A DNA stretch of 64,000 bases from Lophius americanus (Eukaryota; Chordata; Actinopteri; Lophiiformes; Lophiidae). Of this stretch, positions 11,589-26,500 are shown piece by piece (position 1 is the first letter of the stretch; the number at the start of each line of letters is the position of its first letter). The position numbers and the translations under genes were made by a program. The stretch spans positions 8,395,001 to 8,459,000 of the forward strand of contig JBBDHG010000024.1 in the NCBI GenBank assembly GCA_037951165.1, written 5' to 3'. The notes beneath the pieces were generated by a model. It ran no database searches. It was not told where the DNA came from and saw only the letters and a list, made by a program, of their open reading frames with translations.

Positions 11589-14500
11589 CTGAACAAATAA
11601 AGAGAAATAAATAATTACCCACAATAAATACTATTATGAAAAATCTACAGAAGCCTTGAGAGGCAAGTGAGAAATATTTAATGTATCACTGATTTTAAGT
11701 TTAAGTTTATTTTCATCTGTAAAACTGGTGGGAAAAGCCTTTATCTCCTTCCTTTTTATACCGAGACTATAATCCCCATAAGTGTCATATAAGGGAACAT
11801 AAATACATTCACACAGGTTTTGATTTGTCATGGCCTTACCTATGACGATGTCAGCAGGTATGGGCGTTCCACAGATTGAGCCCTGTGACACAGCGGCATC
11901 ACTGCAGCCGGACACACCGGAGAACTTTGACTGAGGCATCACCTCTAGACGGTGGCCACTCTGCCCTCCCCATGAAGGAAAGTCAACATAATCTGGTGGG
12001 GGAAAACACCATTTGTCATTTTGATTGAACTGCTCTTCCTCTTTTTCTGTGGAAGAAAAGAGGGAATGTGTTGGCTCACCTGTCCGGGGGGGTGTGCTGT
12101 TTATCTGAGGCTGCGTGGGGTATCCCAGGACCAAGGCTCCTACACAGTAGAGGCAGTTTTCATCAGTGTGATCCTGGAGGCCCGTCTCATCTAAGCCCAC
12201 AGTGTGGTTCTGGCAGTCGCCTCGGCAAACAATCAGCTCAGAAATACTGAACTGTTGCTTAAGTACCGGGAGGGCGGGGCGATCACCTACAGGGGGACAA
12301 GTGATGGTTAAGAACATGCTTCCTTGGGTGGATGTCAGTGTGCATTAGATATACAAGCTTAAACGTTATTTCCCCCCCCCTCACTTATTATTAGTTACTG
12401 AGATAATGCAATAGTACTCCCATGAAGATTGTTCTCCGCCAGCTTTATTTATTTACACTGAACTAACCAACACAAAACGCCTCTTAGGTGTGTTATTATT
12501 ACGACAGCATGCCAACTTTCAACAAGTAGGTTTGACATGCAGCAAAGTAGATTCAGCACCTAATGTGATGTTTTATATATGCGTCACGTTGAAAAGATGA
12601 CATTTGACTTTTACTGCGTCCCTTCTTTAAAAACATGTTCAGTTTGTTTTCTCTTTCTTTAAGTTAGCTGGCAGGTGCCACAAGCTCCTTTTAAAATCTC
12701 AGTTCTGAGTCAAACACCACCCAAAATTACCTTTTCCACCGCCTGTTCAAGGTCTTCAAGACTGACAGGTGGACCAATATTGTTAAAAGCGAAACCAGAG
12801 TTTGATGTTTTGATGATGCATTATGCTCTTGGCTCAGAACTGAGCTTAGCAGCAAACTCAAAGAAGAAGCAAATTGAGTGTAAATGTTTCCGAGAATGCA
12901 ATTCAAATATGTCTAAAAACGTTAATGCATACCCTGAGGGTCCATACAATGTGTGTGTGACATTTAAGTCAATACTGTCTAGAAGTTTTGGAGGTTATGA
13001 TGATCCATATAGTTGGTCGCACCAAGTCTGCGGCGGGGGAATATCAAGTGAGACCTCTGGAAGTTTTTTAAAAGGTCTGGATATATTATTTTAACTTGCC
13101 ATCTCCATCGCCAAAGATGAACCTTTTCCGCTCTTCAGACGGCGGGCTGATCCTCTGCTGAAAGTAGGCGGAGTCTCTGATGTGGAAAATGTTGTTGATG
13201 TCCATCGGAAGCGCTAGGCCAATATAGTCATCGTTGCACCCAAAGGTGACGCTAGATACCATGGAGCGCACTGACGAGCAGCGTTGCAGAGTGATTTGGT
13301 TGATGGGACTAAGGAGTTCCTCTTTATCCAGAGAGGCAAAGCTGAGTGCCTTCAGGAACCTAGGGAGGGCAAGAGGAGAGGTGCGTGAGAGGATCCGGGG
13401 GGAGAGACTGGGACAGAAAAGGAATATGAGGAGTAAATGTTGGATAAAAAGAGAGAGACTTTGTGAACAGAGAGCAAGAAGGACATTGGGATAACATTGA
13501 GCTCTAGAGGCCAATGTAGTAGCAACCGCGGGTAAACGCACAGCAGAGATCACACGGCAGTGTCACGTGTCCTCTGCCTTAAATTAAGGTATTTATAAAA
13601 CATTTGAACACACAAGGATAAATAAGGTAGAGCTTTACACAAAGAAAAAAAGGACGCAGTGATAGGTGGAAACAAAATGGTGAAAGAATATTTGGGGAAA
13701 AAGGGGTCACAGGTCCCCAGTATGAGATACAACATAAAATATCTGAATAATAGCCATATTTGGCACGAACCATTTGTATCACAGAATGTTTTTGTTTTCT
13801 CAGGTCAAAGCAATGAAACAGCAGGTCCAATTTATTCTTCATTTGACAAGATCTAATAATTCTCAGCGTTTGCTGGTTAAATCCACAACGCTCACACACA
13901 TCAGTGTAGGGCTGCACAATTTGGGCTTCCCACGTTAACTTGAATGACAGATATTGCTGTCTTTGCTGCAAACCAAGACAACTAACTTCTTAAACCATTT
14001 GCAAACACCACAAACCGCTGCATCATGACAAAGTCAAGAAAGACCCGACTGACTAAAAGACATCAATAGCTGCGACCCTGTGCAGCACCTCACCGCATCA
14101 CTCCAGCTCACAAAGGCAAACCAATATCGCCCATGCAAACCCATTCTATTCGCCCAAAGATAGAGTCCAACAAACACCAAGTAAAGAAGACCTGAGGTAA
14201 ATGTAAACACATCAAAGGTATGCGATCCCCTCAGTTATTTTTCCAGCAGTATTATCTGTGCTGTAAGCAGAATATTCAGGGAAACAGAGAGTGCTCTCAA
14301 AGCAGACCAGTATTTTTGCTACGACAACTGACATGTGGTCGAGTTTTGCAGCATTACATTGCTGATTAATTTTGAAAAATAACCATCAATCATCAATCGA
14401 GATGACCATTTTGGTCATCTCGTGTTTTATACCATGCATGGCTAAAGCAGACGCCGATATGAACTCAGCAGTGTCAGTCAGTCTGTGGGGACACTTCTAC

Positions 14501-17500
14501 AATGCAATATGTGAATGGATAATTTTGTGCAGAAGAAATGTCTTCCTTTAATGTCTGTAGACATTTGTCAGGCCATGTTTTAATTATGGCAAAACCTGCC
14601 TTCTGTTTTTCTGTTGGACTCATTTATGCTTATCAACAGTCATTTTTAGTCTGTGCTCTGCTTAAATTCCGTATGTATTTTTGAGCAATTTATGAAACGA
14701 AGACAGATACAGACAAAATGAATCAACACACTGAGGGCAGTGTAGCCATACAATAAGCAAGATATGAAAGATGTCTACAGACAAAAAATTGAAGAGAAAA
14801 GTCAAAAAGTTAAAAAAACAAAAACAAAACTTTTCTCTGTCCACATGTTGGGGTGTAGTCAGCGGCTTCAAACCTCAGCCTAATTTATCTCTGCCTCCGC
14901 TTTTGCCGTCTTTTAATTTAAAAGGTACATTTTCTCAACCTCCTCGACCGTTACTAATTTTGTTGTTGTAAAAGCTTTTGACTCTTCACTACCATATTTG
15001 GATGTCTCCGTGTCAACTTTAAAAGGATTCAGGAAATAGGACTACACAACCAAAATGATAGTTTTATGGTTTTTCTATTTTGATCGATATTGAGGTTGCA
15101 ATGTTTCGATGTCAAAACAAAGGAGACGTAGAAAAATATGGGCTTTGATGGGTAAAACTTTTGAAACAGACATCTACATTGTACATGGACGCAGCATAAA
15201 ATATGAAGATGTGTCAACAATTACAATTCAAACAAACGCAGGATACAGATGGAGTCCTTGTATACTTCATAATGTTAAGCACAAATGAGGCTTTAGTCGA
15301 TCAGTTTAAAATTTAGTTACTATCAATACACCAGATGAGTAAAATACTTTATAATGGCGGGGAAGACAGAGATTAGTATCTCCACTTATTAAATTCTTAC
15401 CTTACATTTATTTAAACAGACATGAGTGACTTAACATTTGAAATACATTTTATAGCAAAGCAAACAATGTAGCCATTCTACATTGTGACACCCATCATTT
15501 CCTGTTTACACTTTCTAGGAGGAGTTACAACTCTAAAAGGAGGGAACAACTGACAAATTAAATGAGGGAAAACTCACAACATGAACTAAACGAGTCGAAA
15601 CAAAGGCTCCAGAAGCTGCAGGCATGCACGGACCTGCAGCTGCTACTACAGTAAAGACAGCAAGGACACATTTGTCTTGATTTGTGCTAGACGCTACATC
15701 TCTACTGAGGAGGACACTCTATAGGTCCACCCACCGCGGTACCAATGTCCTGGACAGCCTGCGGTATGGACTTATGACGTTGGGTGCAGGACAGGTGCCC
15801 CTCCTGTCTGACATCCTGACAAACATGGCAGAAGGTGCAAAGAAAACACACTCACAGCGGTCATTTCCAGCAGCATGAATTAAAACATGCTTCATTCCAC
15901 CAATAAAAGAAATATATTAATATAATATATTCAACAAAAGGTAATAAATACACTCATGTAAGGATGAATAACTAACCTGGGAGGTGTTAATCTAGAGTCC
16001 AGGCTGCCTGTCTTCATCGTGATGGTGTCGGTGAACAGCACATCTTTGGCTGGAGAAGCCAAAGCCTCACTGTGAGACAAAGATGGGTGGATCCTCTGCT
16101 GCTGCAGCCTCTTCAGTGTGGCATAGCCATGCGCGTCCCTTGGGCTGGTGTACATGAAGCTGCAGTCAGCCAGGCTCTTGATGGTGGTCACGGAGGGAGA
16201 TTTGAGAGACTGGGCTCTCCGGGGCAGGGTGTGTGACGAGCCGGGTGGTACCAGAGAGACATTGGAGGACTTAGATGCGGACATGTGGTTGGTCTGAGCC
16301 TTAGGGATGAGGGAAGAGAGTGTTTTGACAGTCTTGGCTGACACCACTGTGTTCAGGCTCACACAGTCAGAGGAGTCTGGCTCAGGGTCTGGATGCTCAG
16401 GGTTTCCAACGGTCTCCCTGGAGGGGCTGGAGCTCATGGAGCTTATGCCGCTGGTTGTCGTGTCCGTATTAAAGCTCTGACTGCGGCTTTTAAACTGAGT
16501 ACCTCCGCCGCCTCCACCCACATTGCCTCCACTAGATGAGGAACCACCGTCTCCTCCTGCTAGACGCTCTCTGCTGCTCTGCTCCCTCTCTCTGCTGGGC
16601 TGCTCAACAGTCCCATGCCCACCTAGTGCACTGAGTCCAAGGCCTGAGCCCCCTCCCCTAGCCAGCCTGCCGTCCACAAGCTGCTCTTCAGAGCCCCCTC
16701 TGGTGCCCACAAACGAAGTCTCCAGGCTGACTGTAGGACTTTTGGGCATTACACTGCCATTAAAGACAGAGTTGAAGACATCACCCTGGTTTGGGCTGTA
16801 GAGAGAGGGCTCTGTCAATGTCCTGTGCCGCCTCATGCTCCCTGTTTTCAGTTCAGTAGGGGTACGAGAGCCTGATGGAGTCTTGGGGTCGCTGGTGGTG
16901 CGCAGCTTCTTGCTGGGGAGGGACAGGGTGTTAAGGATGCGATTTCGAACAGAGCGTGTGGAGGCCAGGATTGTGAAGGAGCTGCGATCCTTGACTGGTT
17001 TGGAGTGTAAATAGAAAGAGGGCTCCTCTGCATGGTCCAGAATATCACACTTGTCATCATCCATGATGTACATGTCTGAAAGAAAAAAATTTAAAAGTGA
17101 GAATATAGAATATATTACCATGGTGGATCAAATGTACCTGATTCAAACAATAGTAGAACATTATAAGATAACTTTAATAGCTTTTTGTATTACGTACTTG
17201 GGTGAGACTCGCTTTCACTGTTGTGCCGTGAACTGGTGGATTCAGAGTTCAAGCTCAATGTGCTCGGCACGGAGGAAAGCTCAGAGGTCAACTGTGCATC
17301 GACCTCTTCTGGAGTTACAGGCCACAGCGTCCTGCGACTGTGCCTTACTGCATCCCAACCGTACTGCTTCAGCACCTCACAACCCTGCCTTGTCTTGGCA
17401 ATCACACCCAGCACATAAACACATGTCCTGGGGATCGAGTTGGATGGTTAGCAAAAATGCTACAGCAGAACCTGTTAACCTGTTATATATGGACCGGTTA

Positions 17501-20500
17501 TCCATAATGGATGGATGAATCGATGGACAATCCCACAACTATATCCCATTGTCTATGTTGTGATGGAAAGGGAGGACTTAAAATACAGCCCTGCTTAATT
17601 CATTTTGTAAAATAAATAAATAAATAAGATAAATTTTAGGCACCTCAAACATACCGAATCAAATTTGAATTAAAGTCTTTATTAAATTATTCAGCTTGCG
17701 TAGGAATGACTAGAAATATATATATATTTCAAAAAGTGTGTAATTTAACCATACAGATGTATTTTATATATTTAATGATTTTATGGAACATTATAATCAA
17801 CTGATTTAATTTCATGTTTTCACCATATATGTTTGATAATTTGCAGGATTATGCATAACTACTTGATTAATTTCCACCACACCTATTGGAAGGATGGACG
17901 GAACAGAACTTTTTCCCCTTTCTTTAACAATGCTTAAAAAAGGTAAATTAAATTTGCATTTTACAAAATAATGCAAAAAAAGTAGTGATCTGATTTTTAC
18001 AGGACTTTGAGGAGCGATGGATCATTGGTGAAAGCTGAGCAGAACAGGCTGATAAGGTATGGTATTGTTCAGCCATGGTGGAGGTATGCACTTAACTGAC
18101 TGACACTAATTATTTATACAATTATCTTTTGAACCAACCTTGCCTTCAGAAAAGACTCCTAACCATAAAAAAATTTGCATTGCAAAAACAGAAAAACTTT
18201 TTACGTTTTATGGATTCATTAAATCCTGTTGAGAAATCAGCTGAAATAATCTACACTTTTTACTAAAATGGTAAATGGTAAACTTACCCTCGAACTGACA
18301 GCACCTCACAATGCTGGGCCAACGCAATGATGTCAGGAATGACATTCTCCTCCTGAAGGAGATTCAGGCCCCAGTTTGAGGAGCCAATGTTACCCTGAAA
18401 TATATATTGCTGTTTATTATATATTGCCCTCTTACTGTGACTGTTACCATTATTGTTACGTTGACAAGTAACCGAAAACAAGGAATACTAACCAGTGCCC
18501 ACAGAGCAGCCTTCAGCTGTTTTATACCCTCCCAGGTGTCCAGCATCGGGGAGCGAACTGTATAGCTGAGGTCAGGAACCACACTCTAGAGGCAAAAAAA
18601 TAGATATTAGGAAAAATCTATAGACTATACTGCTCCAGAGAGAAGGAATAATTCAAAAGATGAAACAGCTGAAACATTGGATTTATTGTGGAAAGGCAAG
18701 CGGTAAACTTGAGAGGTCACCTGAGACTCCAATAGATGACAGCCCGTCTTATCATGGACCAGTTGACCATACAAGTGCACAGGGAGATAGACATTTGGTC
18801 TTTGTAACCTGTAGACACAACCAGACGAATTTAGGCATTCAATCCGCAGCGTATTCTGTGGCTCGTCAGGTGGTGAAGTCCAGCTTCTTACCTTTGATTG
18901 CTGCGTCTGACATAGTTGTCCCCATCGACGGGTTTGCGATAAGTTGTAAGTGCTTCATTGAGCTGCTCCTCTATCAAGTCCACATACATCACGTTGTATT
19001 CCTACAATTAACAAGGCATTTCAGCGAATGTTACTGCTGTATTTGTTAACTGCTGTTTTTCTCTTTCCCCTTCTCTCCTCTCCATGACATCTGTACTCCA
19101 TATTGACTGCTGATTATACGCATCCTAAAAAATCTTATTCCAGCATTACAAGGGGTAGTGCTTCTCTGGTGTGGGGACAATACCACAAATGTATTCAATA
19201 ACCCTAAACAACACTACCATCTGCACGACCTAGTGTCACATGAGATAAAAAGCGATCCATGTCCCCAGTTGACTAAACGTGCTCGCCGTTATGAGAATAT
19301 GCAAGTGTAGTCCGTCAAATGTATTGATGGTTTATCTAACTGATGGATGTGACAGTGAGAATCTCTGGCCCTGACAGTGTCTCTGAATAATTAATAGCCA
19401 AACTGTGTTTTCTGAAGTTGCAGACAAATTTGAAATTCAGTGAATTCCTTCAAGTCGAACAAATCCATGCACTCCGTGTACTAATCTGTGCCTCAGATTG
19501 CAAATCGGTGCGTAAAGATTACGAATCGGAACACACTGATATTTTTTTAGTACACCGAGTGACAAATAGCCAGATACATGAATAAACTGAAAACACACTG
19601 ACTCCACCCATGGTGACTGATGGTGCAGAGGCATAAGTACTGTGTCGATAACATATGCGCCAATTTCCAAAGCGTACCTTCTGCCATTTGTCGAGCTGTT
19701 TGCTCACGTAACCCCTCTCATTGAGGTAGGAGAAACCTTTAGGAATTGACAGGAACCTTAACAACAGAAACAAAGAGTGAAATCAGGAAGGCCGCTGGAC
19801 TACATAAAATAATTAAAAGGTGCCATTATCGTGTTTCTACTGAGCTCCTACCTAAGGAGTAGCAAGAGGCCCTTGTCTCCAAGGTGGGACAAAGCTGGTT
19901 TCAGCTGGATTAAAGCGTGGAGATTGGCCTGTGGACCAGCACAAACATAAAAAATCAGACAATGGGACAAGAGTCATGAACTCAGTGTCATTGTGCCATT
20001 TCAGCCCGGCCTATTTCACCTTATCTTCACAGGCCTCGTCCAGTATGTCCAGGGCCTCCATCGAAACAGCCTTGCTGTAGTCGTGGAGCTGTGTGACCAG
20101 TAGCTCCATGCCCCAACTACTGAAGAACTCCACGCCTGCACGAAGCAGCACGCGAAGGTGTTTGGTGCCGTATAACCTGCATGGCTGTTCAGTAGGACAA
20201 GAAGCATTGTGGGAGAAAGGGGGGACATGTGGATGATTTTAGCAGATGATAATGGGGTGGGAACGATGCAGTGATTCGCAGTAGTTTGCTATGTAATTGT
20301 GATTATTTTGACAATAGATACAGATATATTTAATTCCTGGGGTCCAGACAATATCTTTACAACAATATAATTCTCTTACATCAGTAGCAGCAGTGAGGAT
20401 CTTCGAGAGGATCACTCTAGCCAGACCATCTCTGCTGTAGTCCAGTGTGGATACAGCGAGTTTCAGCACAGAATCCTGGTTCTTCACAGAGCAAAGATTT

Positions 20501-23500
20501 AGCAGGCTGTGTAAAAAAACAAAAAACAAACCAGAAAACACAGAGAGGGTGTTAAATCCTAAATCAAACATGAGAATTATACAAACAAGCTTTCCCACGC
20601 CGTTGTCTTTCTACAAACTCACCACTGAAACAGGCCACATTTCTCCAGCAGTTTGACTCCTTGTGGGTGTGCAGAGAGTGTCCCCAGGAAGAGGAAGTAG
20701 TGTTGGCTGAGGGTGGTGAGCAGACCGTTACTCTGCAGACAGCGTTCCGGCTTAAGGCCTGAGGACAAGGACAACCATGACACCATGTCCCTCACCAGCT
20801 CCTCCAGGTAACCCTGTCCATCCTTGTAGTGAGAAGAGGCGACAGAGGGAAAGAGGTTTGAACGAGGATGTAATTAGAAAGTGCAAAGAAAGTAATATGG
20901 GGATGTGTGTGGTGGGCTTCTCTAACCTCATCTGAGTCCATTAAAAACTCCACAAACTGACAGCCAACCACAGTGAGTTGTCTGGCCTTTGAGTGATCCA
21001 ATGCCAGACCTGCATACAATTTACTACTGGGCTTATAAAAGTAAAGCAGCCTCCGAACAAACCTATATCATACAGGAAGTAAACAGATATTTGAGAACAA
21101 GAAAATTGCGCCTCACTCTTTGTGCGATTGCGGTGTCTTGTGATGATTTGAAGGAGTCTTACTTGTGCATCTGTTCATCTTTGTTGTTCCTGAGGTTTAC
21201 ATTTGGCCACTGTGAGAGAAAAACATGTGAATACCAGAATACTGAGAAAGAAAACAACTCAGCGTGTGGAGCTCCATGACAACAGCCTGACCTTAAGGAT
21301 GGTGGCGATGAGCAACCAGTTCCACTCCAAGTTCTGCTTGTGGTTGAGAATATGACTATCTCTCAGGTTCATCATCAGTGCTTCCTCTGTGTCCTGAACA
21401 AAGAAACGTTGATGTTACAAAGGTAATCAGTCATCTACAGATGACATACATTGAGATTCCCAATATTAACAAGTGCATCGGTACATGACATATCCTTCAG
21501 TCCGCCGGTGAGTTTAGACCTATGTATATGGTTTTGAGGGCCAGCTACCCAGCTAAACTTGGGTAATAAGCGGCTATTAGAAGGTTCTATCGGTCTTACA
21601 CCCAATACCAGGACAGATAAGTTATTTGCGCCACTTTGACTGCTGTAGGCCTCAAACAGATATTCCTATGGCCTCCCCTTGCCCCTGCATGGTTCACCAT
21701 CTTCCTTCACACGCTGTCATGCTCTACCTCCTGATGGAGCAGGTGGTCATGCTAGTGATGCAACAATGGATCCCAACTCAGCTGGCACATCACATTGCAC
21801 ACGCTGCAAGCGCAAATGCTTCACAACAACCAGATCACTCCTGCATTCGCAGGAGGTTAGTTACAACATGTAAGTTAGATCATTTTAAAAGGGAAACAGA
21901 ATTATTTAATCTGTGAATGAAACTGGGTGCTTGATCTGAGTGAAACTTGGAATTGACTGCAGAAACCTAATTCCCCTGGATAAATCCATCATAATATATT
22001 ACTATGATAAGGCACAGAAATCTTGAGAATTAAAAACCTTTACCTTAACGACATAGATGTCCCTGTGGGCTCGGGAGTGTGATTCTCTGCGGTTGTGTGA
22101 AGACACAGATTTGCGGATGATGTGGTCAAGGTATAGACTGTGTGGTATTAAACCTTTCTTCTTTTTCTCATGGAAGCGCTTCAGATTATTGACAGCTGCA
22201 CTCGCCCGACTGGAAAAAGTAAAAATATGGGGGGTATTAAGCATTTTGCAAATTTTCTTGGGTTTAGTTAATTCTTGTACTGTGGTCTTTTTACAGAAGC
22301 ACATGTAATCAATGCACATTTATGACATAGGGAAGTTAAGACATAAATGCACTACATTGTGAGAGAATATATTCAATTGTTCTGTGGAAAAAAAGTTGTT
22401 TTTGCATGTCTGTGTTTACTCACAGTCGTTTTTGCTGTGGGATATCAAAAGAGGCTGCCATGTTGATGAGGGTGGGGAGGCAGTGCAGGTGGTGACTATG
22501 GGAATGAGGAAGGATGGTGTTTGCCTAAAAAAGGGAGGGGCGGGAATTGGAAAAAGAAAAAGGATTTATCAATCAATTTAACCCTGGTCAGCAGTTTTTA
22601 AAAACATCAAATTCCTAGCCTTGAACATTGGTTGCCAGTGTCTATGGTTGGATCGGTTTAAAATGTTCGAACAAGCTTTATATTGAGAATCTGATAGGTA
22701 TACTTTAATTTACCACTAGACGTCCCACCTGACTCGACAGCCATTGCCACTGAGTTTACGCATCTATCTCAACATTTAATTCACCACCTGCCATATACTT
22801 CCATCTTCCCATTATGTTGACATAAATTCGCCCACAAGATGGCTGAGAAAAGTCAAAAGTTTAATTAACAAGAAATGGCAATGAAAATTCTCCCTTGCAG
22901 GTGTCAATTGGAGTAATATAACTGTAATGTATGTTTAACTCTCAACAAAAAAGAAAAAGAAACATCAAGGCTAATCTTCTACACAGCTCTCTTCCTGCTT
23001 CCTATGGTTAAATGCAAGTTCTAGCAGTTTGCATAACATAACAGCGTTTCAGCGAGTACATTGGACCGGACTTGCAAAAACGAAAAGTCTACGAACACTC
23101 AATAGTCTCTTTGGTATGTTAGTGTCCAGAGTGCTAACTAAACTAAACTGAAAAGTAAATAAGTGCACTAAAAACAAATTTAAACTATGTCACAGACTCC
23201 TTCAGCTTTTTAACTTTACCATGTGTAGAAGCTCTCCCAGGAGGATGGTGGCTCTGACAGCAAGTTGATCGTCACTACTAGTAACAACTTCAACCAGACC
23301 CTATAGCAACGAAGAAATATAATTTAATAAATCAACCTAAAAACCTGTGGACAAAAAAGAACTGTAACACGCGGTATCCTTAAACAGTATATTCAAGCAA
23401 AAACATTTTTTATCATCATAATTTGGAATGTCAAAGAACAAAACACCATGAACTCACTTCTAACAGCCCGCTAGTGATGAAGGCAGACAGAACAAATGCC

Positions 23501-26500
23501 AGGTAGTTGTCCATCAAATCAGGTCTAATGAAAAATCAGAAAAGCAATAATTACATGGCTGATGCATCACTGTGCTGGCAGTTGTTTTATTTATTAAGAT
23601 TGTTTCATTTCTACTCTCTCATATCATCTCTCACCTAGACCGGGCACGATGGGGAAGGACGACTTTGGCCTCAGCAGCAACGAACCCATCAGACAGTCTC
23701 CAGGTGTCCTGGAACCTGGCGGGATCTGAACATGACCATAGTAAAGATGAGCTCAGACTCAACTTACTGAACCATTTCAGTGAAAAACTATGCATCAGTG
23801 GTAGCCTGGTTATTCAGATTGACTGATTAGAATGAGAAATAGAAAGAGTGCAGACAGGATGGAGAGGAGTTTACAGAAGTGATTTGAGGCTGGAAGGTCC
23901 CAGCATGAGTAAAAGGAAAGATGTATGAGATAGTAGTGAGACCATCTATGATGTACTGATTGGACACAGTGGCGTTAAAGAAGAGGCAGGAAGCATAGAT
24001 GAAGTTGACATAACTAACGTGTAGAGTATGACATTGCAAGGACGGACATGATCGGGAATAAGATGATCAAAGGGACTATGCATGTGAGATGGTTTGGTGA
24101 TAAGGTAAAAGAGATGGGATTTCAGGAATTGGGAACACATTCAGAGGAATGATGGAGAATGTTTTAGGAACAGGTAATTCAAGAGGAAACTGCCAGGGAG
24201 AAAAGAATGAGAAGGATGAATGTGGTGAGAGAAGACCTGAAGGTGGCGGGTGTGATGGAAAAGGATGCAGAGAACAGATGGAAATGGAGAAGAATAAACT
24301 ATGGTAACCTATATTTGGGAGCAGCCAAAAGATGAAGACGGGGAAGTGGCCGATGGTGTGCAAAGATAGCATGGATGACTCCAGGATTTTTTCACCTTGT
24401 TTATTGATTAGTTTTTAGGAGTTAAGGGCTATAGAAAGCGCTCTTAACATTTATTTAAGCATTCATTATTTTGACTAACATATTGAGTTCAACGGTAATC
24501 CAGTTATTAATGAAGTGAAAACATTTTCTATTTCGTTTCTTTGTCCTTTTTTTTTTTATACACATTAGTGAGATCGGCCAATTGATTGTGTATTAGCTGT
24601 TTCCTGCGACAAACTTTCATTATTCTATTTATCTATGAAAATGAACCATCAGTCGACCTTTCGTGTGCGTTTGGTCTTGATCATGGACTGTTTGGACAAA
24701 CTGCAATTGAAAACATAGGTGCTATACAGAAAGCCACCCCAAGAATGACTTGGTATAGCACAACTGGCGGAAGAAATTTTGAAGATATGGTACTCACCAA
24801 CACTTAGAAGAGCTTCCGTAAAGTCTTCAGTTAAAATAGGCACCGGGAGCCTGAATATCTCATATAACACCTCCAACAGGCCTTTCTGCAGGGCACATTA
24901 TATCAGAGCAGTCAGTGATACAGCAAAATGATACATTACGCCAGCACTCTGTGGAACACTTCTGGTATCTCAGTGTTACTGTTGCTCAGCTCAAATTACT
25001 TAAGGGTTTCTTTGTTTCTCTCTGACAACAGTACAGAGAAAATTATAAGCCCCACACAAAGCATCTAAGCCATTATGGTCACCACCTAAAATGAATTGAG
25101 AGTAAAAACAATGTGGAGTATGCTGGAGACTCTATGAGAGGAAGTGCCCAACAGAGAGTTCCTCAAAAAATAAAAATACATTTTTGAACTTGCACTGCCA
25201 AGAGAGAACCTGAAGTGAATGTTTACCGATGATTGCTGTATTAGCATCATGTTCACAAATAATGGCAAAATGGATTAGGAGAAGAACAAGGGATATACAT
25301 TTGGTATTAACAAACAGACGAGTGCAATATAGAGTATCTACCATCATATGTTGATGGTTGGTTACAGATGTTTGAGCTGACAATGTTGAGTGTGTCAAAA
25401 AAAGCAATGAAAACACACAATTTGAAATGCAACCAAGTAAGAGAGACGACTGTTCGTGCACTTTGAGACTGTACGCTGTGTGATCCATTTCATCCATTCA
25501 TTTTGTGTAACTGCTCATCCTGTGCAAGATTATGCCTGGATCCTACCAAACCCTGAACAAGCCACAAGTTCATCACAGAGCCGTTACAAAGAGAAAAACA
25601 ACCATTTAGAGTCACATTCACAGCTACGAGCAATTTAGAATCACCAATTCACCCATACTCTGTGTTTTTGGACTGAAGAAGGAGGCTGAAGTAACCGGAG
25701 GGAACCCACGTAAACACAAGGAGAACATACAATCCTAGCAGAAGTGCCTTAGATCTACAGGGGGATTTGAATCCAGGACTGTCAATCTGTGAGGCAACAG
25801 TGACCACTAAGCCAAAAATATTTTGAAGGCTGCAAATTATTTGCCTAAATTACAGTGTGTCTAATTATTGCTGTCACCAAAATCCTAGAAAATACAGATT
25901 TAATTTCTAGTTAGTAGCACACACAGAGTGACAAGGGCTCAGAATTATATGAAATTGCATATATTTATTGGTAAATGCTAATGCTACTCTGGGGGGAAAA
26001 TAAATACCTTAGATATGACTCTCTTAAAGTTATATTCAAGCAAAATATTATTTAGCAGTACCTTAGTCTTCAAAGAAACACAGTAAAATACTGCACTGGA
26101 AACAGTTATGTTTGTATTTTCTGTGACGTGACTAAACTTGAAAAAAACAACAACAAAAAAAACAACATTGCCAGTACCGTGTAGAGTGGAGGACTTCAGG
26201 TCATAAAAATTAGCACTAACATAAGATTGAATGAAGACTAGTGGGACAAATAAATGTGACTTATGCCCCCGTGACAATAATTTTATTGCGGATCATTACT
26301 CACCCTAACTTCCATATTTGGTATGCAAAGTAAGCCAATTAAAGACTGAATTCCAGAATTTCCAGCTCTGCATAGGTTGATGATCCCTGAGTAAAGAAAG
26401 AGGCAAATATATTAAATTCAACAGTGAAGCACAAGTTATACATAACTAACTACTTGTTCACAAGTCCTTACCAGACCAGGAGCGAAACGCTGCCACTATG

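Noticed and set aside
11634..12317. A single 227-codon minus-strand gene
   Set aside because: It is rictor exons 33 and 34 read through the 33-base interval and into flanking introns; the ends past 11840 and 12286 have no family similarity.
13096..13099. GT donor at the end of rictor exon 32
   Set aside because: Joining from this donor to exon 33 gives AAG TGA, a stop; the overlapping GC donor keeps the frame.
16523..16801. Plus-strand Pro/Ser/Leu-rich open frame
   Set aside because: It is the antisense of the GC-rich rictor exon 31 and has no splice or start context.
25700..25820. Possible tRNA-derived head with a GATTTGAATCC B-box-like word
   Set aside because: No cloverleaf can be drawn around it; it is part of the degraded short repeat.
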